From: Camarhynchus parvulus
Taxonomy: Eukaryota > Chordata > Aves > Passeriformes > Thraupidae
Assembly (NCBI RefSeq): GCF_901933205.1
Contig: NC_044581.1
Coordinates: 9,038,001 to 9,102,000 of the forward strand
Direction: 5' to 3'
DNA: 64,000 nt
A program made the translations under genes and the position numbers. The notes beneath the pieces were generated by a model. It worked only from the letters and a program-made list of their open reading frames with translations. It had not been told where the DNA came from and made no database searches. Below, piece by piece: positions 37,212 through 51,496 of this stretch; position 1 is the stretch's first letter, and every line of letters begins with the position of its first letter.

Positions 37212-37366
37212 TGTCCAGCTATTTCTCATGACACAGCAAGGCAGAAGGCTGAGCTAAGAGAGAGCCACTTCAGTCACCTGAGTGAAATCACCTCAGACTA
37301 CACTGAAGTGCAGGGAACATCATGTGGAGTCAGTGCAACACTGCTTAGAACACTGAGTACTAGCAG
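37212..37366 (+). other. Exon-like stretch with both splice sites (unrecognised)
   Basis: 155 bp between an acceptor (tatgtgttttcag) and a donor (AGCAG|gtgacc), with an open frame throughout reading CPAISHDTARQKAELRESHF and on to a Ser/Thr-rich end. A stop follows right after the donor. Composition is protein-like but I recognise no family. May be chance. Confidence 0.2.
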
Positions 37367-40300
37367 GTGACCAGATACTTTGAATTTCTCACATTTGTAA
37401 AAATTAATCATCTTCTAACAATTATCTCTTAACATTTCAGTATTTCCCAGCCTGAAACTTGTTGTCAGCATTCCGAGGGTTTGCATCAGGATTTTTTTCA
37501 CATTTACTGTAGTAGGATCATGCTGCTAAAGTGAATTCATGTTGTATTAAATGGATTGAAGGAAAGCCTGAGGAATTTTTAGCTCATACAGCCAATATAC
37601 AAGAAGGATAGAAAAGGACATAAAGAAAAAGCATCAGCTTACACTATTTGTTGCCTGTTGGCATCAAAATGTTTCTGTAAGCATCAAGGTAAAAGAGTTA
37701 TACCTGAATTAAAACAATGAAGCTTTGTGAATATTTACAGACAACTCACAATTTAAGGAGTAGCACAAGGGAAATCAGAGATCCTTATTTGCAAGAAGAA
37801 ACAGGGCTGTTGCATTATATTAGAGAGAAAAAAAATGTTTAAACCTCCAGAACAGTTTCTAGGAAGAAGTAGAGCAAAAGACACATTTTAAAGACAGTTA
37901 AGGCTGCAGTTATGGGACTCTTAGGATTACAATTATCAGGACTAAATGAAGTATTTGCCTGCAGTGCCTGGGTGAAAGGAATAAAAAGCTAACAGATGGC
38001 ACAGAAACAACATAGGAATCCAATTTCTTTCACATTCAAGCAAGAGTCTGATAAAGCATAAATATTTCAGAAGATGCAGAAGTAGCAAATATTAACAGTG
38101 GTGAAGGTTTTCTCTACAGGTTAGTGTACAGCTCTTGTATTATTCTCTTTTCTGCATATATTGGGAAAAGGGGAGGCAAAGGAAAAGCTATAGCAAAAAA
38201 GCTATAGGCTTTTTTGAGTGGAAAAACTTGAGAAATAAGTTAGTCAAGATTATTAAGAATTATATAGACTTAAAATGAAACTGAGAAGTTCAGCCATGAA
38301 AACAGTATAGAAAGAGAGCAGACAGGGAAGTGAAAACTATTCAGTTGCAAGACAGTTTCAGATTTTTGTGAATGCTTTCTTGTCAGAGCAGTTAATCACT
38401 GAAACAGCTTCTTATTAGAAAACTTCTCAGTGTGATCCACACTGGTGCTCAGTAGGTTTAAGAAAAAAATCCAATAAACCAGAGTTTAGAGAGACATAAG
38501 CCTGTACTCTGAGAGGGTTAGTAGCCTATGCTGGTCCTGTTAGCATTAAGAGCTGGCTGTGACCAGGGCTGGGATGAGGGACACCAGGATTTCAGAAACT
38601 TTACAACACTGTTTACAGTCCTCAGAAAGTTCTTGCTCTGTTAGGTGTGGAGATAAGACAGTTGTATACTATTGAATTTCTTTGTGTCTTCTTTCCTGTT
38701 AAATCAAATATGCTAAAAATCGTGTGGACAGTTCTTAGTAAGATTCAACATTTTAAAATAGATTGAAGTTGAAGATGTGTTCAGATTAGAGGAAAATTCT
38801 TTTTATGGATTGTGTCAAGTCACTGATTTAAATGATGGAATTATTGAAAAAGATGCCATGAAGCCTTCAAATACAGATTAAAGAATCACAGCTCTTAAAT
38901 TAGGAATCCCAATTATACATCTGCTAAACAGCAAAATCCACTTATTATTTATCTACTAGAAGTCAGCTATTAGAACTATATCTTGATTGCAAAATTAATG
39001 GTCAGTCTTCAATTTTGGCTGTACCTGTGTGGGTACCAATAGTGTGTGCAGGTAAGTGCATCACTATTTCCATGGGCTATTAACTAGAAAACAGTGTGAA
39101 ATGCACTGAGACACCTACAAACAATGTATTGTGATTAACGTGAAGGGTATGTCCAGATGGTTGTAAATTGGAGGATTAGAAATTTAGCCTGCTCTTACTA
39201 GATCTTAAACTCAAAAATCAGAGCTCCCATTTTTGCATAGCAGACCTGTTAATGGTATAGCACATTGCACAAAAAATTAATGGCTAAATATTTCATTTTC
39301 ATAGAACTGTGAATTTGAAGCAGTATTTATGACCTGTCATTGGTAGTGTCACCATAAGAGCCACAATAGGAAAATAGCTGTGTGAAGATCACTTCTAGTC
39401 ATTGTATCTCTGATGCTATGGGAATATATTACAGTGTAAACAATCTGAAAACTGGTTGCAGATTCAATACCTTTACTATATAATTTCAAAAGTCACTGTA
39501 ATATTAATATTTACTGTATAATTCCTGGTGAACTTGGTGATTAGTACCAGAAACTTAGAAGTCATGGACACTTTTTTAAACATTGCAACTATGAATGCCT
39601 GTTAGATTTAAAAATACAGCCACAGACCTTCAGCTATGTAGTTAAATCTGAAGGAAACATTTAGCATCACAGGTTTTTTACATGCCTTGTTCTCTCCTGC
39701 CACCATGTGGCTTTTCCATTTTAAAAAGTTAGGCTTAAGTTTAATACTCTGGAAATCACTGAAACAAGCAATGAAATACTTTGTTCATTGTTTCAGTTGT
39801 GAACCATATTTAAGGTTCAAGTCATTGAGACAGAAATGTTCACCAAAATCCACAATAATATATTAAGCATTCATTTCAGAGTGATCTAGTTCATCTCTTT
39901 CTTGCTCTTCAGGAGCCTGAGCCCACATTGTTTCAAATATTGCACAAATTAGGCAATCTGAGAATGTCTGACAGAATGTAGTTGCCTCATACCAGTCTGT
40001 GAAAAGTCTGTGCTGGAAACAGCTTCTCCCTGCCAAACCATCAATAAGCATGTTGAGCTGGACCTTGACTTGAATTTGAGTAGCTCACATCTCCTGCCAG
40101 GTGACATTACTGATTTCTAGGCTTTTGGTAGTTTTGAGATGCTCTCAAAAAGTTTCAGAAAAACTTGACTTCCTTATGGCTAAATTAGAAATGGTTCTTG
40201 CAGATGATAAATATCTTGAAGATATCCATGATAAGAAAATTGTGAAAGCTTTGCCTTTAAGAAAATAAGAGAACTGTTGGGAGTAAAGCAGAAAACAGAA

Positions 40301-43300
40301 TCCATAGATTTTGTTTCAAATACCCTTTTTCTCTATTGCGATGTTCAATTTCTGTATGTAGTGGTTTTGGTGTCTTTGAACAAGGCTTGGCTTAATCCTC
40401 TTATGTTTGTCATGTTGAATAGCATTACACTAATTGATTAATCCTTCTTTTAAAATGATCAGAAGAAGCTTATTTTGCTGAAGAACTTCTCCTAGCACTT
40501 CTAGGAAGAAGACATCATGAATTAAAGGTTTCTACCTAATAACCATTTCCCTAAACATCCATTCTACCCCAAGATTTGCATTGTATGCTACACTATAACC
40601 TAACTGTTCTTTGACAGCTAAAGTAAAATGAAAATCAGAACCAGCCAGTGATGAGCAAGCAGGACCACAGTGGTCAGTCAGGGTCATGTCAGGAGCTCAG
40701 ACCATAGGTCAGGACCTGTATCAACAAGATACATGGCCAAGCACAGGCATGGCCAGGGCAGAACTCAAACAGGCACTCCAACAAGGCAGGTCAACTAGGG
40801 GGTGAACTTCCAGGCCTGAATTTATATGGATTTCCAGGCCTAGAGGCAGGGCCTGTGGAGTGAAGGGTCATTAAGAGTAATTAGTGCATCTAGGGACCTG
40901 ATACATTTCCAGCAGCAGTGGAAACACAAAGAACAAGAACAGGAAAATGCAAATTATTCAAGGAATAGTGCCCATAAGTTTTTATGTAATGGCTTAAGTT
41001 AGGCAACTTTGTAAAAAGTGGAGGAGCTTCCTAGAAAAAATGATGTTGTTATTACACTTTAACGTTTCAAGGTTGCTATTTTTTCACTTATACTCACATT
41101 CCTTTAATATTACAAATGAAGAATTATAATATAAAAACTTCAGAATATTTTTCCTACATGTCACCCTTTTTCTTCCTTTGATTCTTCAAATCTCATCACA
41201 GTTTTTCTGTGTTTGATACACAGAAAGATACTTTGCTCTCTCCAAGATACAGGAAATTACATCTCTTAACCACTGGAAATGCACAGAAATTCTCTGAGCG
41301 CAAGAACTAGGAAAGCATACGTTGTTCTGATCACAAAGATGTTATCACACTGAGAATTTCACCTGCTGTGGGTCATTGAACTTTGGCTTGAGTTAACCAG
41401 ACAATTAAATAGCCCAGTGTAACTGTTGGGCTGGCCATGTGATAGGATCTTTCATCTCATTTCATAATACCATTGGTTGAATAAAGTTAAATATTTAGCA
41501 TCCTGAGCACAAGAGCAAGAAAAGAAAAATTCTTGGCATGTGTTTGAAAACATAGCTATGCATTTCCCAAGCACCAAATTCATATTGCATTGGTTATAGA
41601 GCATTTGTTTCCTTGTTGCTATATAATTTAACTCAGGTAAATAGTTTTAGGCACACTGATAATTTCACAGAGGGGTAGTGGTGTAATTTAATCTTTTAAA
41701 TTACTGGTGTTATCCACATGTGCTAAAGTGTACCAAAAGCAATGAAGCTGTTTAAGAACCCAGGGAATATTTTGCTGTGTTTTTTCCCCGTGGGTGAGGG
41801 AGCTGTGGGAGGTGAGCAGGTCTCTGCTCTAGGCTGACCTATGGCAGTGTAGTCTATCCTACACTTTCCTCACACTCACATTCCTCCTTACAGCAAAGGA
41901 CATAACACCCCTTTTTGTGCTTCAGCTGCCCTTAGAGTTGCTGTGTTCCCCAATATATGTGGCAGCCTGGGAACACCATTCTGAAGGAGCTGGGGCCCTG
42001 CTTTAGGAGCTGGTGGTCCTGGTGGCTGCAGCCAGGCCAGCCCCAGGGCAGTCCCTTGGCAGGGGAGCTCACTGAGCTCTCCTCAGCTGCCAGAGTAGCA
42101 CAGCACTGAACAGAAACCCCTCCAAATCCCACCTTGCCACTGCTGTCTGTGTGCCAGGGAAATCCCTTCTCATTTCTCACGCGTATAGGCAAAAATAAAC
42201 ACACAGTGTGGCATTGCTAAACTTGGGAAGTGAAGTTTCCTGCTTTCAGTGTAAGTGTAAACATTTCACCTTGGCTGCTTGAGGCAAAGCCACTTCCTTT
42301 TCTTTCTGCTGGTTCCCCTTTCCACAAAGTAGCTCACCATCATTCCTGTTTAAGGAGAAGGATGATGTATCTCTGATCACTGGTAAAGGCTGTAGCTGTG
42401 GTGTAGAAATGTGCCTTAGATCAGTACTTTGCTGTAAAGTGAACACACAAGCAAAAAAGAGCCCACAGGAAATCCAATTTCATTTCTCTGATCAGAAGAC
42501 AAAGATAAGCATCTTGAGCTAGCAACTTCCTATATTTTGTTTAATATTATAGTGCCTTCAGTTCTTCAAAGAGCAGTATTAAATAAACAGTAATAACTAA
42601 AATATCCAATGCTAGAAAAAAATGAAGGATTTATCTCCTTTTCTATAACATCATGAACTAATTTGAAACGGTTAATTATCTTTGAAATCTGTTGTTTAAA
42701 CTCCAACTCTGGGTGTGTAATTAATGATAACATGACAGCACATAAGTAATACAGCATTAATTTCTTTTAATTTTATTATATAAGGGAGAAGGCTGTTAAT
42801 CAGTACAAAAGGAAGTTAAGGAAATGAAAAATTGCTTTTTTGCAGTGATTAACAAAATTGGTAGGTCTCCATTCAGTCCAGAAGAAATTAGGGGGAGCCT
42901 TAGTAAGAAAGGCAGTAAAAGACAAGAAATATTTCTCCACTGAATTTAAAACTGGCCTATGGAAACCAAAGCTGCAGGTGTTTGTGGAAATAAGTGGTGT
43001 TGCAGGAATTTTAAAACTCTGTAACTTTATGAGCAATTATCCAAACCGAGGCAATGATACCAAGTAACCCAATCTGCTGCCTCAGGACATGAGCAGGGGT
43101 CAGGAGGGCACTCCCTTTAATGCCCCTACATTACCTGCATCTCAAAAGAAGAGTTTTGTTTGTGGTTTTTTTCTGAGTAGAATTCACATTCATAGCAACT
43201 TCAGATGGTTGTTGATACTGGGTAAGGAGGGCAGTTTTGTATTTAATATAAAACATTCCTGTAGAAATTTCATTATGCCTCAAAAGGAAAGCCAGAGGGA

Positions 43301-43371
43301 AGAATGGGTTGGAGGGGATGCCTTGATGACCTGACTGCCATCAAAGCCCCCTGCACAGCTCAGAGAGGCTG

Positions 43372-43447
43372 TGCTGTTATTGTTCCTGGTTTACAGTCAG
43401 GAAAACAGAAGGTGAAGGGAGGTTCCCAAGGCTACACAGTAAATCCA
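43372..43447 (+). mobile_element. MIR-like SINE relic
   Basis: The order GTTATTGTTCC - TTTACAG - AGGAAAACAGAAG - GGGAGGTTCCCAAGG - CTACACAGTAA follows the MIR 3' half (TTATTATCCCC, TTTTACAGATGAGGAAACTGAGG, GTTAAGTAACTTGCCCAAGG, TCACACAGCTAGTAAG). Heavily diverged, as expected of an element older than the split of birds and mammals. Call is by memory of the consensus. Confidence 0.5.
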
Positions 43448-46400
43448 TTGTAAGAGTGAGATAAGTGTAATATATTACCATAGTTAAATATAAGTCTAAC
43501 AAAATTATCATCACACGGCACAGGTGGGCAAAACACTTCAAAAATTTTATTATCAAAACACTTAGATTTTTTTATCAAATTGATATAAATTCTATAGGAA
43601 TTTACACTACTTAGGTAGGTACCTCAATAGAGCTCTTAAGGAAGGTAGACTTCTTAAACTAGTATGAAATTTACCTTAGCAGGGTTTTCCAAGTAGCCTC
43701 CTGAATTGAGAATAAGGCAGAAATAGTATCAGAGAAAGTTACATTAAAATAATACATTAAGGTTTAAAAATTAACATTTCCTCAGGGTACAGTTGGAATG
43801 ACTGAAGTCATTCCACACCACTGAGAAATGAAAATTTGAAAATGCAGATTGTCATCTATTTGCATAATATAAGGTTTTGAGTCTAAAAATAAAGCCCAAC
43901 AAGCATAATGAGATTTGCAATAAAACCTAGAAGTGTGTAAATCTAATACTACCTTCCTCTTGTGTCAAACTTTCAGTACTATAATAAAAAAGCAGTGCTG
44001 TGGAGCAGAATAGCACAGGAGAGGTTGGCAGTGGAAAATATTCCTAATTCAGCTTTAGTAAACTGCTGGGCAGACGATTTGGTTAACATGAATAAGAACC
44101 ATAAGGATGGGAAGATACAAGAGCAGTAATGGCACCTCCTCTTTGTACATAAGGGATGGCAGTGGCACAGTTCCCTCCACATAACTTCATGTATTTAACT
44201 AAGCTGCTTAAGTTACAAAACTGGCCGACTTCAGCTGAAGGCTGATTGTTGCCATGAAGCACTTCCCTCTTCCCTCTGCCCTTCTCCTGTACCTCACTCT
44301 GCTCTTGGCTCTGTGATCCCCCTGCTGACCTCCAGCCACCTCTGGAGCTCATCTGGCTGCAGGTTGTTCAACCTGATGAAACAACAGGAGTTACCTTTGC
44401 CCACGTTCCAAAGTGTACATTTTTTGCCAAGTTAGTGAATTTTGTTGTCTGACCTTGGAATGAATCTGATAAACTTCAGAGGCAACACAGGAAAGATGTG
44501 TGAGAAAAGAAATAGGAGCTGGAAAGGTGGGGACAGGACTCAGTGCCCTCCCTCCAAGAACTGTTGATTTGGCTCAGCCACTTGTTGCTCTCTGGACTCC
44601 CTATTTAACCTGTAGAGAGAAGTAAGTACTTCCTGAAGCAATTTAGGGGAAGCTCTTATTTGACTATCAACTATACTTAAAAATAAGGAGGATACTTTCA
44701 CAATTTGTTTTCTTAAACTAAAAGTTTAGCTTATCATGGTATAAATACCCTGCCTTCATCTTCCTTATTGTAAATCCAACCTTCACAGCAAACTGGCAAA
44801 TATTCTATGGCTTTCAAAGACCTTTTTTTCATTGTTAATATTTTCTGTGTGGCATCTCTCTCTCTCAATATTCCTTTTATTTACATTTCCAGGTGTGGGG
44901 CCTTTTAATTATTTTTTAACTTATTCACTGAATGTTTAATTTGATGCTTTCTTTCAGTGAATGACTTTGTTTACAATTCTTCTCATTCCATCATTTGTAT
45001 TAACAATATAACTTTTGTTCTCACTCTTAGTATTCTTCTAGCTACAGAATTGTGTTTGCATTCTTCGGTAGTTGCTTTGGCTATGTCTGCTTGAATTTTC
45101 TTCTGTGAATGCTGTTTGCTATTGGACAACATAATTCTCTTTACAATTGCTTGCCTTCTGTATAACATTTTATTTGGGGTATTTTTCCAATTATATATAT
45201 TTTTCTATTTCAGGGGTTTTTTTTCCCAGAAAACAAAACAAAAAAACCAACCACAGGTGGTTGCAAAGGAGCAAGACTTCACTAGCAAATAGGAAAAAAT
45301 CCTCAGGAAAAGTAAGAGACAACACTTTTTGTCACATCAAACTTGTTCACTCATTTGTTTAACCCCTGTCAAATAGGCTGAATCAGAGATTTGACTTTTC
45401 CTGGTGTTATGGATCTAGCCAAATATTTGTTTCAGAAGATGTTTCTACCACCCAAGGGACTTTACTCTTTCCAGTTCTGTAGCATCTGTAGCTGCACAAA
45501 CAGGAGACCCCCCTCAAACAAGCAATGTCCTCCTGTCCACAGGTCACACAGGTGCCTTGGAACAGATGTGTGGGAAAAGTGCTGGGACCAGAGGCTGGAG
45601 GGAGCGTGGGGCTGTGCCTGGGAGGTGGAAGAAAAGGGGAGCTGTGGCACTGCCCAGCAGAGCTATGGAGGGCTGGCTCTATGAGAATGTGAATTTGGAA
45701 ACAGTTGTGGAAATCTCATTTTAGTGCATGAAATTTGATAGGTCTGAAGATTACTTACAGATTTTTCTGTACCCAAATTGCCTATCAGATAAGCATTTTT
45801 TCTGATTTTACAGACAGAAAATGTAGTAGATTAAGTAAACTCTGTACAATTTTTTGGAAACACAGGAGGTAATTTGGAAAAAGAGTCAAGATTTTCTGAT
45901 TTCATGGCAGTTCTTTCCACATTAGATTGTCTTAGATGTTTTTGGTGTACTGTTCTTTTCCTTTTTGTATCTCTCTCCTGACAGTTGTAACATTCATATT
46001 ACATTAACATTCATGTTGAGCTTGAAACTTTTTTCTCCTACATTCACCCTCTTATTTCCCTTTTCCCTTGTTTCCTTAGCCACATTTTTCAGTCATTCAA
46101 GTCCCTTCTTTGAGAGGTTTTACAGCACTTTTGTCATATTGGTATATAAGAAAATATGGTGTATTGAAAGAAAAGTGGGTCTGAGGTACTATAGCAGTGA
46201 GGCCTTAGCACAAGTCCTGCTAGTCCTGTGTCTTGCAAAATCATCCCATGAATTTTCCTTCTGTCATGACCTGAACTTGTAAATGAGAACAACCTCATGT
46301 GACCTTTGACAACAGAGGCCACACCATGAGAGATCTGATTAGTCTGTTCAGTATTTTGTATGTCTATTTTCTCAACTTGTCTTCATAAATGCATGACATC

Positions 46401-49400
46401 ATGCACAAATTGAATAGTCTTTCTAAACACATAATGAATTTATTTTGTGGTTGTCTGTGAATGGTCCTTTAACATTGTGAGAGCTACTACTGCAATAATG
46501 AAGTTTGTTATTTGTACACTGTCTCTTAACCCTTGCTGGGTAGAGCAGGAATGTCAAAGATTCACTGGTGCTAGGAACAGCCCTTTTCCTTTGTGTGTAC
46601 ATGTGTGTCTATGCACAGGAAATACACTACAAATCAGGGAAAAACTGAGTTTCTGCTTATAAACTTCAGGGATTCATTATTTTCTTTCTTGCATAATATA
46701 ATATAGAATCAGATCAGTTTATTGTGGTGAAGCTGATTTGATCTGATGGAGCTCAGTCTATTACATTTCCTTTCCTTTTTTTACAAATGACTGAATTTTC
46801 CCCTTGGGATATGGAGTAAGGATTGAAGTAAAAGAGCAAGCTTTAGTCCTTCAAGTCCTTTGACAAAGTAAGGCAGATAAATGTAAATTTTACTATATCC
46901 TACTAACAGCTTTAAGGAAAAAACATCTTTGCTTCTAAATACAGTTAAAATCAGTTTGTGTCTAAAAAAATTTTAAAAGGTGAATTGAGTGCTACCTGAG
47001 TATAAATGTTGATTAGGCAGCTTTGCTCCTGGCACATGGAAATTACTTAATACAAGTACAGTATGAAACAGAAGAGACAGCAATAGTCAGCTTTCTGTCC
47101 CATCATCTTCAAACAATGCATTGAGATTTATTTCAGCCATATTGCAATAGCTGCAGCAGCTAATTTAGTGGAAGAAATAATAAACAATAAAGAGAAATGA
47201 GTCCAGTTATATGCATACTTAGTAGACTTCCTGAAGCTGGAAGTAAACAGTGTTTATGGTATCAAAATTCCCTGCATGCAACCTTCCTCTCCACTGCAAC
47301 TGGCAGTTTACTGTAAACATCAGAGTATAAACATGTCTTGAGGTTGGTAAGTTGAATACTAATTAATTTGAGCAGGGTTTTCTAGATTTAAGGGATAGTG
47401 TGGAAGACAGGTTTGGGCATAAATAAACAGGCAGCAAAAACTGGCATCTAGCTGGGAGTATTGGATGACAGGTGAAAATTACTGTGGAGGACCAACCTCA
47501 TTGAGGCCTGTAAATGTAAGGATTAGATGGGGGCAAAAATGAAAGATGAGAGTCCGGATATTTAATAATTTTGTTTCTCAGATCTTAGATGATGAACTTT
47601 CCTAGCACTTCCCACCTTGTGAGGCTATCCTGGGCTAACAGCCTGGGATACCAAGAAATGTGAACAAAACAATGACTATAGAAATATTCATTAACTTAGT
47701 ACAAATAAGACTTCTGAAATTATTTCATGATCCTGGATTTATGAGATATTATTTCAGAACATTATTCAATGATCTAAAATCGTGAAGCTTTTTTCACCTA
47801 AAAGCAATTCTGCATTTTGGAAAAAAAAAATCAAAACAAAAAAAGAAGAAAATGGGTTTAAGAAACTCAAAAAAATGTTTTTTTTTTTTAGGTTTTCTAA
47901 GTATCTTTAGTAGAAGTGTAAAATCTTGCAAATTTGGCTTCCTAGTTTCAGAGTATCCCTTTAGTCCATTGTTTTGATCTGCTGGAAACGTGCCTCACAG
48001 TAATAGGAAACCTTAATCTTTCTGTTAGTGGGCTGCAGGCTTTGCTGTGAATGTGACTGGGCATACCAAACATATTTGCATGCTGACAGGTGGGGCAGCT
48101 GTGCTCCCCTCGGGGCAGGGCTGGTGGATCTCGGCTGTAGTGAAAACATGCCCGGTGCACTGAGTAATTAATTACTGGTGGGAAGAGCTTCAACAGTAGT
48201 TTTAGGATGCAAATATTGAGAATCAGCTGAAAAATTTTTTCTCAGAATCCTAACCAGGCTGAAAAAAATGGTTGGAGCTTTTTGGAGTTTAGTTTTAGGT
48301 AGTCAGAGGAATTATTAAGTAGATACTTCAAATACAGCTTTTGTTCTTTGCTGTGATGATCACTAGTTTTTACATGTGAGCTAACACATATGCTGCTGAA
48401 TCTCCTTAATATTTAGTGGAAAAAATCTGGTACTAAAAGTTAAAAAAAAATTATTAATATCAATCTATCATCACAAAATAGTTAGATATGGGTTTGTAAA
48501 TTTCTGAGCCCCAAATTTCTGTGTAAGCTTGAAGTCCTTTACATTTTCAAGCTAACAGAATATTAGAGGACCAAGTTTATGTATTTAAACATAAACAGTG
48601 GCAACAATTAGAAAGCCATTATAATTAATTTTATAATTATAAACTACGGAAACATTTTTAAATCCTTTGTAATTAATTTTATAATTAATTTTTTCATTAT
48701 TAATATATATTCAGTCTTTCATATGCTGGACATTTTTTATTATATTAATAGCTCGCACTGCTGCTGCCAAAGGACTGCTGTTTGAGGAATGAAGATTTTA
48801 TCAGCCTAATCAGGAATCTCTCAGTAATTTGAACTTTTATTCCAATTATTGGTTTCTAATAAAGATTTTTCATTCTTAGAACTTCTCTGTTAAACTGGAG
48901 ATGGCTAAAGAAAGGCCCAACAGTTTTCTCAGTGTTCTAGGCAAGATAATTTCGGAGCATTTCTCTGAGTGCAAGGTGTGAGCCGTTACACCTTGGGTGG
49001 CTCCTTGGGGAACCACTAGAGGCTGCTCAATAAACAATAAACACAGCCCCACCTTCACCTCTTGAGGAGGGTGGATGGGATTATGTGTACGGCTGAAGGA
49101 AAACATTCACAGAGCACTTGCCTAAAAGACAGCATTTTCTTCCTGGATGGGATAGTGGGGAGACACAAGAGTAGAAATTAATTACATATAATTTTCTGAT
49201 TTCTGGTTCATTTTATTTGCCGGTTGAAATTGTTAGTGCTTGAAGACATGATCTTGCTGACAGATGCTATTTCTATTACACAGAACCCATTCTGTTTGAT
49301 GAAACTGAGTGGAAAAAAAAGAAAATTTGCACACAGGAACAAGTTAGAACTCCAGCAAAAATATAAAAGGATTTCATCCTTGTCCACTCTAAGGAATAAC

Positions 49401-51474
49401 TGCTGGGGAAAAAAGGTGTGTGTGTATACACTTCCATAATTTACATTTTAAATATGTATATATATACCAATAAATACATATTCATGTTGTTGAGGAAAGA
49501 TTTTGTAACAAACCTGTTCTCTTGTTTCCATCATCTGCCTGAGTTTCTTGTTTAGTTCCTACGAGAACAAGAAACTTTCTGCTGACTGGAGCTGCTGTCT
49601 TTTCAATAGCTTTACAAATGCTTCCTTGTGATCTTTGGTAAAGTCACACGGGAATTTCTGTAAGTATTGTTCTAAACCCTGAACCCCTAAACTTCAAACA
49701 TCATCTAGGATCTGCCCAGACAAGAACAAAAACTACACAGATGACATGAGTTCTGATAATCAGAAATCACCACATTACAGAAACGAATTGCATGTACTGG
49801 AATTCTAGAGACAGATTCAAAGGAACAAGAGGTCAGAAAGTATCACAGGCAAATGTGGGCTCTAAAATGACCTCCCAAAATGGAGCTCACAGTCCAGGCA
49901 CTTTCATCAGTAAATTTAGTGCTGTGGAGCTGAAGGATCAGTAGTCAGAAGGTTACTTGTAGCTCGGTGCTGATTCATCTGGGGTGTTAAATGTTGCATT
50001 CGTTAAGCAAGAACAATTGAGAAAGAAGCTGTTTCTCAGAGATTAAAAGGGTGATGGGGAAGAGTCGATGGCCTGAGGCTGCTTTTGTTCTTAAAAGGTG
50101 GGGATGGGGAGGAAAAATGCAGCATGGTATTTATTCATGAGCAAAGCTGGTTAACAAATGGGGACAGGGTGTTTATAAAATGACTATTCCAGCCATCAGA
50201 TTGGAGTCTTTTCTTGAAAACCTGAACCACTTCGTAGCTGACTAAGGTTATACTTTAAAAAGGAACTGTTTAAAGGGCGCATACTGCTGTAGATGCATGT
50301 GCAGAACTATCTGAAAGGAGCACTCAAAATCCATATGGTTGTGCATCTGATACATTGAAAAGATCTGCCCTTCACACCCTTAGGTTTTTGTGATATTCTG
50401 GGAAACAAACACTGACATTCTGTTCAAGATCAACTTCTGTCTCAGGCACTGCACGGATGGTATAAAAAGTTTAAGGACAATGCTGAACAGTTCTTTTTTC
50501 CTCAGCTTTTTCCTTCTTCTGTGCTGTAGCTGTCTCTCAAAAATTTGAAAATGTAACATTCCAATGACCCAGAGGCCGAAGTAGTTGCTGTGAGTATTTC
50601 AAAATACTGCTAAGTAGCCATGGGTGCATGACCCGTTAACTGATGAAGAATTTGGTGCTTACTGTCACTTTATTGCTTTGTCTCCTTCTGTACCTGCATC
50701 TGCAGTACATTATTGTTCTGTCTTTAGATCAATATGGTCTGTACTAAACTGACTAAAATGAGTGCCACAGCACTTCAGCCAAGGAATTTCCTTAAGGAAG
50801 TCTGTGATTTCATTATTGTCACACTAAAGTATTTGTCTGAAGGAACCTGTAAGGGCATGATATCTTGGTGATTCCTCCTCACAGCAGTACTTGTGAAAGC
50901 AGCTTAGAGTTAAAATGGCATTTTTGGCCCCATCCAATTGTCAAAAAGAAAAAAGTTGTGAAACTGTGACTTAGTTTAGCTAAAGAATAGTTGAGAGTCA
51001 AGGCTTCTAAAAATTCCCCCAAAAATTTACTTGCCAAAACAAGTCCTAAACCCCTGGTTAAAAACACAAAATCAGCTTTTTACATTGTGTTAGTAATGAA
51101 AGGGAGGCTTTGGCCCGTCTTATGGTTTGCTAAAAGGAGCCTCTTTTTTCTGCCTCCTGACTGTGGCCCCTCTGTTTACGTGGGCTCTGGCAGTAACAGA
51201 ACTCAGTCAGTCTGGTTGGTGATCAAAAGGGGTTTTTACCGGTGAATTAACGAGTGGTTTTGGCTCAGCCAGAGTCTGACCACAACTACAGCAGGTACAG
51301 AGATGGGATACATGAGGCTGGGAAAAAGAAGTGTGGGGAAACAACAAGGGCTTCCCTCTTCTGGCAATGCCAAGCTGTTAAACCAGCATAGCTGCAGTAT
51401 TTGACTTCAAAAGTTGTGTTCGGGAGCTTTACTTGAAAAGGCATGTGTCAAATTTCAGATTTTTCTGAACAGAG

Positions 51475-51496
51475 TTCTGAACTTAAAAGTTCAGAA
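51475..51496. repeat. 10-bp inverted repeat with 2-nt spacer
   Basis: Exact arms TTCTGAACTT and AAGTTCAGAA around AA. Small AT-rich palindrome; function unknown. Confidence 0.7.

Noticed and set aside
40650..40920. GC-richer block suspected to be an old LTR
   Set aside because: No paired terminal repeats, primer site or retroviral coding sequence seen; not enough to call an element.
45391..45684. 97-codon plus-strand frame with Cys and Trp
   Set aside because: No recognised family and no splice context; a moderately GC-rich stretch gives the open frame.
47960..48170. Possible conserved non-coding element with an ATTTGCAT octamer
   Set aside because: One octamer is expected by chance in this much AT-rich DNA; conservation cannot be judged from one sequence.
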